A DNA stretch of 64,000 nucleotides from Streptomyces niger (lineage in GTDB: Bacteria > Actinomycetota > Actinomycetes > Streptomycetales > Streptomycetaceae), in the NCBI RefSeq assembly GCF_000718305.1, contig NZ_JOFQ01000014.1, positions 62,001 through 126,000 on the forward strand, in the 5' to 3' direction. Made by a program: the position numbers and the translations under genes. Position 1 is the first letter of the stretch. Every line of letters begins with the position of its first letter. Positions 1-8,412 of the stretch are shown one piece after another. Below the pieces are notes generated by a model. The model saw nothing but the letters and a program-made list of their open reading frames with translations. It was not told the origin of the DNA and searched no databases.

Positions 1-261
1 GCCGAGCTGGAAGCGGCCCTCGCAGGGGCGAACGCCGCGGCGATGAGCGGCGGCCCTGGGCTGATGGCGGACGCCTCTCCCGAGGCCCCGAACGCCGTCC
101 CCGACGCCCCTGACGCGCGCACCGCGGCCCCTGACGCCGGCCCCGCGGCCTCAGACGCCCGTCCTGCATCCCCCGACACGGAGCCGGACGCGGCCCTCGA
201 CCTGCGGAAGCCCGCGAGGCCCGGCGAGACCGAGACCCCCGAGGACGGTGAGACCGCATGA
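1..261 (+). CDS. C-terminal end of an Ala/Pro/Asp-rich protein (5' end outside window)
   Basis: The frame is open from the first base and ends at TGA 259-261. The visible 86 residues start with a short Ala/Glu-rich stretch. They continue as a low-complexity tail built on repeats of the type PDA/ASDA/SPDT and end in an acidic segment. No enzymatic motif is visible. The stop overlaps the start of the glycosylase gene (ATGA), so the two are translationally coupled. From memory of Streptomyces gene order this slot often holds a DivIVA-domain coiled-coil protein, but the part seen here is only a disordered tail, so that identity is an inference. The ATG at 43 is probably internal. Confidence 0.6.
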   Translation, partial: AELEAALAGANAAAMSGGPGLMADASPEAPNAVPDAPDARTAAPDAGPAASDARPASPDTEPDAALDLRKPARPGETETPEDGETA

Positions 262-866
262 GCGGAGTCGAGACCGCGCCGGACGGCCTGCCGCGCTGCC
301 CCTGGGGCATGACGGCCGAGTCGATGGCGGACTACCGCGCGTACCACGACACCGAATGGGGCCGTCCGGTGCGCGGTGATGACGCGCTGTTCGAGCGGAT
401 GTCCCTGGAGGCGTTCCAGTCGGGGCTGTCCTGGATCACCATCCTGCGCCGCCGCGAGGGGTTCCGCGCCGCCTTCGCGGACTTCCGGATCGCCGAGGTC
501 GCGCGGTTCACCGAGGAGGACGCGGCCCGGCTCCTGGCCGACACGCGCATCATCCGCAACCGTCTCAAGATTTCCGCGACGCTCGCCAACGCCCGGCTCG
601 CCGCGCAGCTCGCCCCCGGCGAGCTGGAAGCCCTGATCTGGTCCTACGCCCCGGACCGCGCGGACCGCCCGGTGCCCCGCAGCACCGCCGACGTCCCGCC
701 GGTCACCCCGGAGTCGACCGCGCTGGCCAAGGACCTCAAGAAGCGCGGTTTCCGCTTCGTCGGCCCGACGACGGCGTACGCCATGATGCAGGCGTGCGGG
801 CTGGTCAACGACCACCTCGCCGACTGCCACGTCCGGGCGGCCACGGAGACGGCAGCGGCGTCGTGA
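258..866 (+). CDS. tag: DNA-3-methyladenine glycosylase I
   Basis: Base-excision repair enzyme that removes 3-methyladenine from alkylated DNA. The 202-residue length fits the Tag family. All four zinc ligands of the family are visible: Cys in RCPWG near the N-terminus, His in AYHDTEWG, and His and Cys in NDHLADCH near the C-terminus. The segment LEAFQSGLSW carries the Glu corresponding to the substrate-recognition Glu of E. coli Tag, followed by the conserved GLSW. The start is ATG 258, overlapping the previous stop. The gene ends in the left arm of a long palindrome shared with the convergent downstream gene. Confidence 0.95.
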   Translation: MSGVETAPDGLPRCPWGMTAESMADYRAYHDTEWGRPVRGDDALFERMSLEAFQSGLSWITILRRREGFRAAFADFRIAEVARFTEEDAARLLADTRIIRNRLKISATLANARLAAQLAPGELEALIWSYAPDRADRPVPRSTADVPPVTPESTALAKDLKKRGFRFVGPTTAYAMMQACGLVNDHLADCHVRAATETAAAS

Positions 867-907
867 GCCGTGGCGCGGGACCGGACCGGTCCCGCGCCAC
901 GACTCAC
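863..907. terminator. Bidirectional terminator between convergent genes
   Basis: GTGGCGCGGGACCGG (870-884) and CCGGTCCCGCGCCAC (886-900) are perfect inverse complements separated by one base. The pairing extends by c869/g901, then skips one mismatch and continues with GTGAG/CTCAC (863-867 / 903-907). The stop codons of both flanking genes lie inside the palindrome. There is no U-tract, as is usual for Streptomyces terminators. Confidence 0.8.
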
Positions 908-1704
908 CGCCCGACGAACCTCGGCTTCTCCTTCTTCACGAACGCCTCCACCGCGATCATGTGGTCTTCCGACGCGCCGGCCCGCGTCTGCAGCTCGTCC
1001 TCCTTGGCGAGCGTCTCGGTCAGCGAGTGGTCGGTGCCGTAGGCCAGCGACTCCTTGATCGCGGCGTACGCGGCGGTCGGCCCCTGCGCCAGCCGCAGCG
1101 CGAGCGCCCGGGCCTCCGAGGCCAGTTCGGCGGCCGGTACGACCTTGTTCGCGATGCCCAGCTCGTACGCCTCCTGGGCGCTGATGCTGCGGGGGAAGAG
1201 CAGCAGGTCGGCGGCGCGGCCGTGGCCGATCAGGCGGGGCAGCGTCCAGGACATGCCGGAGTCGGCGGTCAGCGCGACGCCCGCGAAGGACGTGTTGAAG
1301 GAGGCGGTGTCGGCGACGAGGCGGTAGTCCGCCGCCATCGCGAAGCCGGCGCCGGCCCCGGCGGCGACCCCGTTCACGGCCGCGACGACCGGCTTCGCCA
1401 TGCCGGTCAGCGCCTCGACGATCGGGTTGTAGTGCTCGCGCACCGTGCTCATCGTGGCGCCCGCACCGCTCGCCCGGTCCCTCTCCAGCGAACCGATGTG
1501 CTCCTTGAGGTCCTGTCCGACGCAGAAGGCGCGGCCCGTGGCGGTCAGCAGCACGGCGCGTACGGCGGGGTCGGCGGCGGCCTCGCGCGCGGCGTCACGG
1601 AGGGCGACCTTGGTCTCCGTGTCGAGCGCGTTCATGGCATCGGGTCGGTTGAGCGTGATCGTGGCAACGCCGTCGGTGACGTCGTGGAGCACGGTGTCGG
1701 CCAT
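904..1704 (-). CDS. Enoyl-CoA hydratase/isomerase family protein (PaaG-like)
   Basis: Crotonase-fold enzyme of 266 residues acting on acyl-CoA substrates. The oxyanion-hole segments are visible as FCVGQDLKE (residues about 61-69) and VNGVAAGAGAGF (about 110-121). At the catalytic position the sequence ALTADSGMSWTLPRL has Asp instead of the hydratase Glu, and the other Glu of true hydratases is absent. That pattern resembles ring-opening isomerases such as PaaG, or delta3-delta2 isomerases, more than a classical hydratase. The start ATG 1704 is preceded by GGAGGGG at about 10 nt. It stands alone with its own promoter region. The substrate cannot be told from sequence. Confidence 0.88.
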   Translation of the reverse strand: MADTVLHDVTDGVATITLNRPDAMNALDTETKVALRDAAREAAADPAVRAVLLTATGRAFCVGQDLKEHIGSLERDRASGAGATMSTVREHYNPIVEALTGMAKPVVAAVNGVAAGAGAGFAMAADYRLVADTASFNTSFAGVALTADSGMSWTLPRLIGHGRAADLLLFPRSISAQEAYELGIANKVVPAAELASEARALALRLAQGPTAAYAAIKESLAYGTDHSLTETLAKEDELQTRAGASEDHMIAVEAFVKKEKPRFVGR

Positions 1705-2034
1705 GGTGGTGGGATCCCCTCCGTCGCGGCTCGGGCTGCGGGAGAAGTGCAGCCGGCGATCAGGATGCCGGAGATCATCCGTGCTGTCGTGTGACGTACA
1801 TCAAAGAATGGTGGCGTGCCGGGCAACGGCCGGTGGCGCAGTATCGCAGGTGACTCCCCGAATTGGGTGGTTTTGCGAATGTACGTTGCCGAAGGGATGC
1901 TCGCTGATGTTGGTCATCGGGTCCTGCGATGCGGGATAATGACATGGAAGCAATGTGTTCGATGCCGGTGACGCGTGCCCCTCTCCAGAGGGCCGTCGGC
2001 TGACGATGAGCTGGTTTCAGGAAGGGGAACGAGC
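1705..2034. other. Divergent intergenic region with two promoter zones
   Basis: This 330-base region separates divergent genes. It is visibly richer in A/T than its surroundings between 1780 and 1945, with stretches such as ATCAAAGAATGG and GGTGGTTTTGCG. No convincing coding frame is present. It should hold the promoter of the crotonase gene on the left and that of the DUF3117 gene on the right. Confidence 0.5.
1910..1940 (+). promoter_or_regulatory. Candidate promoter for the DUF3117 gene
   Basis: TTGGTC (1910-1915) and GATAAT (1935-1940) are separated by 19 bases. The -10 element is unusually close to consensus for this GC-rich DNA. The spacing is one or two bases longer than ideal, so this is only a candidate. 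It would give a leader of roughly 90 nt. Confidence 0.35.
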
Positions 2035-2202
2035 ATGGCGGCCATGAAGCCGCGGACGGGCGACGGCCCGCTCGAGGTGACCAAGGAGGGGCGGGGCATC
2101 GTCATGCGCGTTCCGCTCGAAGGCGGCGGTCGGCTCGTCGTCGAGCTGACTCCCGACGAAGCCAAGGCTCTCGGCGAGGCTCTGGACAAGGTCTGCGTCT
2201 GA
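2035..2202 (+). CDS. DUF3117 domain-containing small protein
   Basis: A 55-residue protein that begins MAAMKPRTGDGPLEVTKEG and contains the highly conserved segment GRGIVMRVPLEGGGRLVVEL, ending in a short Ala/Leu/Glu helix. This matches the actinobacterial DUF3117 family almost throughout. Its function is unknown. ATG 2035 is chosen because AGGAAGGGG ends six bases before it and because the family starts here; an in-frame upstream start at 1975 adds only residues without family resemblance. It is probably monocistronic. Confidence 0.88.
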   Translation: MAAMKPRTGDGPLEVTKEGRGIVMRVPLEGGGRLVVELTPDEAKALGEALDKVCV

Positions 2203-2431
2203 CGCGGCCGAGCCTCTCGATCTGTCCGGCCCCGGCGGACGGCGCGTATCCACTACGCACCGGCTCCCGGGGCCGAGTCGTACCCCCGGCGTAGTGCCGG
2301 ATTCCGGAAATACGCGTTCGTGTGTACGTGGGTGGACGTACGGGACCTCAGCCCCGGCGTACGCGCTCTCGCTCGTCGCACCCTACGCACCCCTGCTCAC
2401 CCGGAAGAGGGCGGGCCCCGCCGACGTCCCC

Positions 2432-3115
2432 TCAGGCGCGCTTGACCGCGCAGAGCAGGCCGTCGCCCACCGGCAGCAGCGACGGGACCAGGTGCGTGCT
2501 CTCGCGGATGGACCGCAGCAGCTCCCGCAGCCGCTGTATTTCCGCAGGCTGCTCGCCGGAGTCGACGGTCCGGCCGTCGGCGAAGACGCCCTCGAAGCAG
2601 ACCACTCCGCCGGGGCGCAGCAGGCGCAACGATTCAGCGAGATAGTCGGCGTACTCCATCCGGTCGCCGTCGCAGAAGACCAGGTCATAGCCGCCGTCGG
2701 CGAGCCGGGGGAGGACGTCCAGGGCGCCGCCGGGGATGAAGCGGGCGCGGTTGCCGGCGAAGCCGGCGGCACGGAACGCCTGCCGGGCGAACTGCTGCCG
2801 CTCCGGCTCCAGGTCGACGGTGGTCAGCACGCCGTCGGGGCGCATGCCGTGCAGGAGGTAGATGCCGGAGACGCCGGTACCGGTGCCGATCTCCGCGACG
2901 GCCTTGGCGTCAGCGGTGGCGGCGAGCAGGCTGAGGGCCGATCCGGTGCCGGTCGAGACCGTGCGGATGCCGGCTTCCCGGGCCCGGTCGCGGGACCAGT
3001 GCAGGGCGGCGTCGGCCGTGTCGTCGATGGTCCCGGCGCCGTAGGCCTCGGCGAATGCCAAGCTCGTCTGCCGGTTGCCGGTAATGGCCCTCTCCTGTCC
3101 CCGTAGTTGACGCAA
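2432..3115 (-). CDS. SAM-dependent O-methyltransferase (sigE-locus type)
   Basis: Class I methyltransferase of 227 residues. Motif I is VAEIGTGTGVSGIYLL (about residues 72-87), the acidic loop is TTVDLEPER, and a FCDGDRMEY segment follows, typical of the COMT/Methyltransf_24 group. It lies divergent to the ECF sigma gene, exactly where Rv1220c lies beside sigE in M. tuberculosis, so a role in the same stress response is likely; the methyl acceptor is unknown. The first possible start is TTG 3115 (TTG CGT CAA CTA). No ATG or GTG occurs in frame before residue 90, so either TTG is used or initiation is non-canonical, since an SD-like GGACAGGAG lies just inside the frame. Confidence 0.85.
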   Translation of the reverse strand: MRQLRGQERAITGNRQTSLAFAEAYGAGTIDDTADAALHWSRDRAREAGIRTVSTGTGSALSLLAATADAKAVAEIGTGTGVSGIYLLHGMRPDGVLTTVDLEPERQQFARQAFRAAGFAGNRARFIPGGALDVLPRLADGGYDLVFCDGDRMEYADYLAESLRLLRPGGVVCFEGVFADGRTVDSGEQPAEIQRLRELLRSIRESTHLVPSLLPVGDGLLCAVKRA

Positions 3116-3138
3116 CCGTGACTGTATCCGCTGAGTGC

Positions 3139-3166
3139 GGGAACCCGCAGATGGGACCGGGCGTTA
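3139..3166 (+). promoter_or_regulatory. ECF-type promoter driving the sigma operon
   Basis: GGGAACC (3139-3145), 16 bases, then CGTTA (3162-3166). This fits the ECF promoter pattern GGAAC(C)-N16-18-CGTT recognised by mycobacterial SigE and related group-4 sigma factors. Transcription would begin near 3173, leaving about 18 nt with an AGGGGGGA Shine-Dalgarno before GTG 3191. The placement suggests that the sigma factor activates its own operon. Confidence 0.7.
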
Positions 3167-3190
3167 GAGAGAAACAGGGGGGATGCGCAG

Positions 3191-4048
3191 GTGAAGACGG
3201 AAGAGAACCGCAAGCCAGACCAAAAGCAGGTCAAAACTGCTTATCCGGAGCTAACGGGTGAGGTGGATATGGTAGGGGCTCTACTGGACACCACCAGAGC
3301 CACCAGGGGAGGTGCGGCTGCGGCCGGTGACCGAAGAACGCTGCGGCGTTTTCGAAGGTCGGCCGGCGAGCCGAAATCCGTGACCAACAATGCTGACCGT
3401 GCCCGCGCGAACGACTCCGCACCCACCGCGACCTTCGCCGCCGATGCGGAATCGCAGGCGTGGACTCCGCCCAGCTGGGAGGAGATCGTCAGCACCCACA
3501 GCGCTCGTGTCTACCGTCTCGCCTACCGCTTGACGGGAAACCAGCACGATGCCGAGGACCTCACCCAGGAGGTCTTCGTCCGCGTCTTCCGTTCGCTCTC
3601 GACGTACACCCCCGGTACGTTCGAGGGCTGGCTGCACCGCATCACCACCAACCTCTTCCTGGACATGGTCCGCCGTCGGCAGCGGATCCGCTTCGACGCG
3701 CTGGGCGACGACGCCGCCGAGCGGCTGCCCAGCCGCGAGCCGTCGCCGCAGCAGCACTTCAACGACACCCACTTCGACGCCGACGTGCAGCAGGCGCTGG
3801 ACACCCTGGCGCCGGAGTTCCGCGCCGCCGTCGTCCTCTGCGACATCGAGGGCCTGTCGTACGAAGAGATCGCCGCGACCCTGGGCGTGAAGCTCGGCAC
3901 GGTCCGCAGCCGGATCCACCGAGGCCGTTCCCACCTGCGCAAGGCGCTCAAGCACCGCTCCCCGGCGGCGCGCGCCGAGGAGCGGGAGCGCGAGCGCCGG
4001 CAGCGCGCCTTCGCGCCCCTGGCGACAGGGGAGGTCGGAATCGCGTGA
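3191..4048 (+). CDS. ECF RNA polymerase sigma factor (positional match to mycobacterial SigE)
   Basis: Group-4 sigma factor of 285 residues in its longest form. Region 2 runs from about residue 95 to 160 ([20 protein letters not shown], then [15 protein letters not shown] and the -10 recognition helix up to MVRRRQRIR). Region 4 runs from about 200 to 255 ([39 protein letters not shown]). The roughly 95 N-terminal residues are poorly structured. Three in-frame starts deserve attention: GTG 3191 (with SD AGGGGGGA and the ECF promoter just upstream), ATG 3269 (SD GGTGAGGTGG) and GTG 3380. The stop overlaps the anti-sigma start (GTGA). It should direct an envelope-stress response together with the next two genes. 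No symbol is given because sigE denotes another gene in Streptomyces. Confidence 0.92.
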   Translation: MKTEENRKPDQKQVKTAYPELTGEVDMVGALLDTTRATRGGAAAAGDRRTLRRFRRSAGEPKSVTNNADRARANDSAPTATFAADAESQAWTPPSWEEIVSTHSARVYRLAYRLTGNQHDAEDLTQEVFVRVFRSLSTYTPGTFEGWLHRITTNLFLDMVRRRQRIRFDALGDDAAERLPSREPSPQQHFNDTHFDADVQQALDTLAPEFRAAVVLCDIEGLSYEEIAATLGVKLGTVRSRIHRGRSHLRKALKHRSPAARAEERERERRQRAFAPLATGEVGIA

Positions 4049-5178
4049 GCGGTAGCGGCGGTCAGTCCCCCGCTGAGCAGCATCTCGGCGACCGCCTTGC
4101 GGCTCTGGTCGACGGGGAGCTCGGGCACGATCAGCGTGAGCGCGTGCTCGCCCACCTCGCGACCTGCGGCAGGTGCAAAGCCGAGGCCGACGCCCAGCGG
4201 GAACTGAAGAACGTCTTCGCCGAGATGGCTCCGCCCGGGCCCTCGGACGGGTTGCTCGCCCGTCTGCAGGGGCTGCCCGGGGGGGATCCCGGCGCGCCCG
4301 CGGGCCGGCTCGGTGAGGGTGGTCTCGGGCGTGGTTCCTTCGGCCGTGGCGGCCTGGACGGCGGCGGCTTCGGCCGCGGCGGCATGTCGTTCACGTACGC
4401 CCCGTCCTCGGACGCGCATGCGGCCCCCGGGCTGCTTCCGGAGCCGGGCGGGCGTGGTTTCCGGATACCTGAGCGTGCCGGCGAGCGGCCCGCCGCCGCG
4501 GCAGCCGGCTCGACCGGTACGGCTCCCGGCGGATCGCCGCGGCGCCGCTTCGCGTTCGCCGCGGCGGGCGCCGTCTCCTTGGCGGCCTTCGCGCTGAGCG
4601 GCGCGCTGCCGCTGGAGGCAGCGGTCGACACGGCTTCGGGGCGCGGCGAGGGCGCGAACACCCCCCTGGCGGCCTCCCCGGCCGCCCAGGCGGGCAGCGC
4701 CGTCGGACGTCAGCAGCGACCGGCGGCGGCGCGTGGCTCGCGCGACCGGGACGCCCTGCTCGGCGTCCTGCAGGGCCGGGCGACGCCGGCCGCCGGGTCC
4801 GTCGAGTTCTACCCCGCGGCCGCGTCTCTTCCGGTGCGGTACGCCGGCCCTCTGACCGGCGACGGCAGTGCGCGGCTGGGCCCGCTCGCGGCCGCCCGTC
4901 CCGGCGTCGCCGGCAGCGGTCCGGCCTCCGGGCTGGACACGGCGGCGGGCACGGGTGCCGCTTCCGGCACGTCGGCGGGCGCGTCCTACGGGGTCTCCGG
5001 CGCAACGGCCGGCACCGGCGGCAGCACGGGCGGCTCGGCCCCGTCCGGTGGCCGTGGGCCGCTGCCCTCGGCGCTCGCCCCGCCGTCCGCGCCGGCCACG
5101 ACCTACCCGGCGCTGCCGGCGCCCCCGCTGGAGCCGAAGCGGCCGCTGTTGACGCACAGCGCCTCCGCCGCTCCCTGA
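4045..5178 (+). CDS. Zinc-binding membrane anti-sigma factor (RseA-like)
   Basis: Protein of 377 residues. The N-terminal domain carries the ZAS signature HxxxCxxC as HLATCGRC (H37, C41, C44), which marks anti-sigma factors that hold ECF sigma factors. A Gly/Arg-rich linker follows (repeats of [20 protein letters not shown] type), then one membrane segment at about residues 166-192 ([20 protein letters not shown]) and a long Ala/Gly/Pro/Ser-rich outer tail. GTG 4045 overlaps the sigma stop, and GGGGAGGT lies 10 nt upstream. Mycobacterial RseA is smaller, so the extended glycine-rich linker and tail are lineage features. It should bind the upstream sigma factor and release it on envelope damage. 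Confidence 0.87.
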   Translation: MSGSGGQSPAEQHLGDRLAALVDGELGHDQRERVLAHLATCGRCKAEADAQRELKNVFAEMAPPGPSDGLLARLQGLPGGDPGAPAGRLGEGGLGRGSFGRGGLDGGGFGRGGMSFTYAPSSDAHAAPGLLPEPGGRGFRIPERAGERPAAAAAGSTGTAPGGSPRRRFAFAAAGAVSLAAFALSGALPLEAAVDTASGRGEGANTPLAASPAAQAGSAVGRQQRPAAARGSRDRDALLGVLQGRATPAAGSVEFYPAAASLPVRYAGPLTGDGSARLGPLAAARPGVAGSGPASGLDTAAGTGAASGTSAGASYGVSGATAGTGGSTGGSAPSGGRGPLPSALAPPSAPATTYPALPAPPLEPKRPLLTHSASAAP

Positions 5179-5347
5179 CCCGCCGTCAGTTCGACGGTGG
5201 GCCCCGCCGCCACCAGGGCCCGGCAGCCGACGGGCTCTGCACGCGGCGGTCCTGAACCTGGTTGAATCGCCGGTGGGCCGCGCTTCGCGCCACCAGCGCA
5301 CCCAGGGGGGCGCGCGGCCCCGCACGCGGGCGAATTGTGGGGAGAAC

Positions 5348-7423
5348 ATGAACGAGGGCACGGCCTCCGGGCCCCACCACGAGAACCGTTCCGGCCAGGA
5401 CACGGAGGGACGGCCGGTGCCGGCACCGGGATCCGGGCCGACCCGGCAACGGGCGACGGAACCCACCCCGGAAGAGACTTCGGTATCGACGCCGGTGTCG
5501 ACACCGGCACTGACGCCGACACCGGCTCCCGTGCCGGAGGCGGACGACGGAACGGCCGCGGCGGATGGCTCGGCGGCGGCTCCGGAGCAGGATCGGCCCG
5601 CGCGGCCGCTGCATCCAGAGGATCCGTACGGCACCCCGCCGTACGGCGGCCCCGGCCCGTGGGCGCCGGCACCGCCCGTGCAGCGCCCGGTCCCGACACC
5701 GCCCCACGGCGTCACGGTCTCGCCCCAGCCGGCGCAGAGCGTCCCGCCCGCCGCCCCGCAGTCGTACCCGGGATCCACGCCCCCGGCCCCCGGTACGCCC
5801 CCGATGCCGACGCAGCCAGGGGCAGGCGGGAGCGCGCCACAGCCGCACGCGCAGGCCGGACCCCACGCGCAGGCGGGGCCCCACGGGCAAGCCGGGCCGC
5901 AGCCCCATCCGCAGGCCGCACAGCAGCAACCGCATTCCCAGGCCGGGCCGCAGCCCCAGCCCCAGCCGCAGTCCCACCCCCAGGCCGGGCCGCAGCCCCA
6001 GCCGTACCCGGAGGGTGGGCCCCAGCCGCACACCGGACCGCAACCGCAGGGCCAGGGCGCGCCGCAGCCGCACGCGCAGGCCGGACCCCACGCGCAGGCC
6101 GGGGTGCAGCCGCACGGCGCGTCCCAGCCCCGGCCTCATCCGCAGCCGCAGTTTCCGGTGGCCGGGGTGCAGCCGCATCCGCAGGCCGGTCCGCAAGGAC
6201 AGGTGCCGTGCGCCGAGTTCCCCGGGGGAGCGACCGGTGGGGGGCCGTGGGAGCGGTACGACCCGTGGGCGGCGCGGGACGGGGCCGGTGTGCCGGCGCC
6301 CGTGGAGCGCAAGCGCGGGCGCGGGCGGATCGTCGCCGGTGCGATCGTGCTCGCACTGATCGCGGGCGGCGTGGGCGGCGGCGTCGGCGCGTACATCGAG
6401 CGCAGCGGCGGCGTCGGCGACGTCCGGCTGCCGCAGGTCTCCAGTGAGGACACCGGCCGCGCCCCCGACAGCGTGGCCGGCATCGCGCGCAGCGCGCTCC
6501 CCGGCGTCGTGACCCTGCACGTGCGCGGCGGCGGCGAGGAGGGCACCGGCACCGGCTTCGTACTGGACCGCCGCGGCCACCTGCTCACCAACAATCACGT
6601 CGTCGAGGCCGGCGGGGGCGAGGGCGAGATCACCGTCACGTTCAGCGGCGGCCGATCCGCCACCGGCCGGGTCGTGGGCCGGGACAGCGGCTACGACCTC
6701 GCCGTGGTCAAGGTCGACGGCGCCGGCGATCTGAAGCCGCTCACCCTCGGCAACTCCGACGACGTACAGGTCGGCGACCCCGTCGTGGCGATCGGCGCGC
6801 CCTTCGACCTCGCCAACACCGTGACCTCGGGGATCATCAGCGCCAAGCAGCGCCCGATCACCGCGGGCGGCGAGAGCGGCGACGGCAGCGACGTCAGCTA
6901 CGTGGACGCGCTGCAGACGGACGCGCCGATCAACCCCGGTAACTCCGGCGGCCCGCTGGTCGACGGCCGGGCGCACGTCATCGGCATCAACAGCGCCATC
7001 CGCGCGGCCGGCAACGGCGACAACCTCGGTGGCGAGCAGGGCGGCAGCATAGGGCTGGGCTTCGCGATACCGATCAACCAGGGCAAGCGCGTCGCCGAGG
7101 AGCTGATCAACACCGGCCGGGCGACGCATCCCGTGATCGGCGTGACGCTGGACATGGGGTACACCGGCGACGGCGCGCGGGTCAGCCCCAAGAGCCGGGG
7201 CGGCGGCGCCGCGGTCACGCCGGGCGGGCCGGGCGCGCGGGCCGGGATCAAGGCGGGCGATCTGATCACCGAGGTGGACGGCGGCGCGGTGCACAGCGGC
7301 GAGGAGCTGATCGTCAAGATCCGCAGCCACCGTCCCGGGGACCGGCTGAAGCTCCGGGTGGAGCGGGACGGCCACCCGCGCACGGTCGCGATCACCCTCG
7401 GCTCGTCCACGGACCAGAACTGA
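5348..7423 (+). CDS. htrA: HtrA/DegP-type membrane serine protease with PDZ domain
   Basis: Protein of 691 residues. The first 320 or so are disordered and cytoplasmic, rich in Pro, Gln, His, Ala and Gly with many QAGP/QPH repeats. One membrane segment follows (IVAGAIVLALIAGGVGGGVG). The outer protease domain has a complete triad: H417 in LTNNHVVEA, D450 in GYDLAVVKVD and S533 in NPGNSGGPL. A C-terminal PDZ domain contains GARAGIKAGDLITEVDG. ATG 5348 is chosen because GGGGAG precedes it; the frame extends upstream without a ribosome site. It follows the sigma/anti-sigma pair and should be the quality-control protease of that response. Confidence 0.95.
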   Translation: MNEGTASGPHHENRSGQDTEGRPVPAPGSGPTRQRATEPTPEETSVSTPVSTPALTPTPAPVPEADDGTAAADGSAAAPEQDRPARPLHPEDPYGTPPYGGPGPWAPAPPVQRPVPTPPHGVTVSPQPAQSVPPAAPQSYPGSTPPAPGTPPMPTQPGAGGSAPQPHAQAGPHAQAGPHGQAGPQPHPQAAQQQPHSQAGPQPQPQPQSHPQAGPQPQPYPEGGPQPHTGPQPQGQGAPQPHAQAGPHAQAGVQPHGASQPRPHPQPQFPVAGVQPHPQAGPQGQVPCAEFPGGATGGGPWERYDPWAARDGAGVPAPVERKRGRGRIVAGAIVLALIAGGVGGGVGAYIERSGGVGDVRLPQVSSEDTGRAPDSVAGIARSALPGVVTLHVRGGGEEGTGTGFVLDRRGHLLTNNHVVEAGGGEGEITVTFSGGRSATGRVVGRDSGYDLAVVKVDGAGDLKPLTLGNSDDVQVGDPVVAIGAPFDLANTVTSGIISAKQRPITAGGESGDGSDVSYVDALQTDAPINPGNSGGPLVDGRAHVIGINSAIRAAGNGDNLGGEQGGSIGLGFAIPINQGKRVAEELINTGRATHPVIGVTLDMGYTGDGARVSPKSRGGGAAVTPGGPGARAGIKAGDLITEVDGGAVHSGEELIVKIRSHRPGDRLKLRVERDGHPRTVAITLGSSTDQN
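5843..6200 (+). repeat. Pro/Gln/His/Ala-rich repeat tract inside htrA
   Basis: Degenerate in-frame repeats of a CAGGCCGG(R)CC(N)CA type encode runs of QAGPQPHP, QAGPHAQAG and QPQPQPQ. A block of about 35 bases beginning CAGCCGCACGCGCAGGCC occurs twice, near 5842 and near 6064, which shows internal duplication. The tract encodes the cytoplasmic tail of the protease. Confidence 0.75.
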
Positions 7424-7513
7424 CCTGACCGGGGGATCGCCGTGAATCGTCCGTGAACCCTCGTTGCGCGAATCTGACCGGAAGTGACGGGCTCGGTGGG
7501 CGGCGGACCGATA

Positions 7514-7626
7514 CGGACCGGCACCCGGCAGTCCTGCGGGGCCGACCGGTGCGGACCGGTACCCGGCAGTCCTGCGGGGCCGACCGGTGCGGACCGGCGC
7601 CCGGCAGTCCTGCGGGCCGATCGGTA
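7514..7626. repeat. 38-bp tandem repeat, three copies, between htrA and tatB
   Basis: Copies start at 7514, 7552 and 7590, spaced exactly 38 bases. The first two are nearly identical; the third has lost one G and drifted at its end. The core CCCGGCAGTCCTGCGGG occurs at 7524-7540, 7562-7578 and 7600-7616, and ACCGGT hexamers join the units. The remainder of the 7424-7830 gap holds no convincing gene. Confidence 0.85.
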
Positions 7627-7830
7627 TCAGGTGGCCCGCGGGCCCTCTCGGCGTGTGTTCCGGTGCTCGCGCACCGTCACGGGCACGCTGTCGACGACAC
7701 GACCGTTTGCACGGTGTTGGGGCGGGTGACTCCCGTTGGACGGTCGGGGCCAGGTACCGTGAGAGGCGGCCTGGGCCGGCAGGCCGCAGGAGCCGTAGGG
7801 CAGGCCACGGACGGATCAAGGAGCTGCAAG

Positions 7831-8295
7831 GTGTTCTTCGACATAGGACCCCTAGAGCTGGTGGCGCTCGTGATCCTGGCCATCCTCATCTTCGGCCCCG
7901 ACAAGCTGCCCAAGGTCATCCAGGATGTGACGGGATTCATCCGCAAGGTGCGGCAGTTCTCCGACAGCGCCAAGGAGGACATCCGTTCCGAGCTCGGCCC
8001 CGAGTTCAAGGACTTCGAGTTCGAGGACCTGAACCCGAAGAATTTCGTACGGAAGCACGTCCTGGAGAAGGAGGAGTACGGCCTCCAGGAGATCCGTAAC
8101 GGCTTCGACGTGAAGCAGGAGATGGCCGAGGTCACCGAGGCCGTCCGGGGTAACGGGAGCGACGCGGGCGGCAGCGTCCGCCACAGCCTTTCCAAGGAGT
8201 CGCCGGCTGCCGGGGGCGGCACGTCCGACCGGCTGACCAAGCGCGAAACCCCCGCCTCCGACGACCGTCCGCCGTTCGACGCCGACGCCACCTGA
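7831..8295 (+). CDS. tatB: Sec-independent (Tat) translocase subunit TatB
   Basis: Protein of 154 residues. It begins MFFDIGPLELVALVILAILI, the single N-terminal membrane helix of TatA/B proteins, followed by FGPDKLPKV and the amphipathic helix (RKVRQFSDSAKEDIRSEL). The tail is charged and disordered, as in other TatB proteins. GTG 7831 is preceded by AAGGAG at 8 nt; the upstream in-frame stretch is repeat DNA. The position after htrA repeats the mycobacterial sigE-rseA-htrA-tatB order. TatB forms the receptor complex with TatC for folded proteins. Confidence 0.92.
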   Translation: MFFDIGPLELVALVILAILIFGPDKLPKVIQDVTGFIRKVRQFSDSAKEDIRSELGPEFKDFEFEDLNPKNFVRKHVLEKEEYGLQEIRNGFDVKQEMAEVTEAVRGNGSDAGGSVRHSLSKESPAAGGGTSDRLTKRETPASDDRPPFDADAT

Positions 8296-8412
8296 TACGC
8301 CCGTATGTCCGGCTGTGTTGACTCGTATGGCTATGCTCCCGGTGTCCGGGGTGAGGTCGCCTGAGGGGGGCGGGCCGCCCACGACGCAGGGCAACGAGGA
8401 GGCTCCGCGCAG

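Noticed and set aside
1790..1805. TGTGACGTACATCAAA, resembling a CRP/Crp site upstream of the crotonase gene
   Set aside because: Only one half matches well, and no second site or supporting context was found.
3523..7819. Long minus-strand open frames opposite the anti-sigma factor and htrA genes
   Set aside because: They are Cys/Gly/Trp- or Arg-rich mirror translations of repeat-rich real genes, have no ribosome site, and arise from high G+C with few stop codons.
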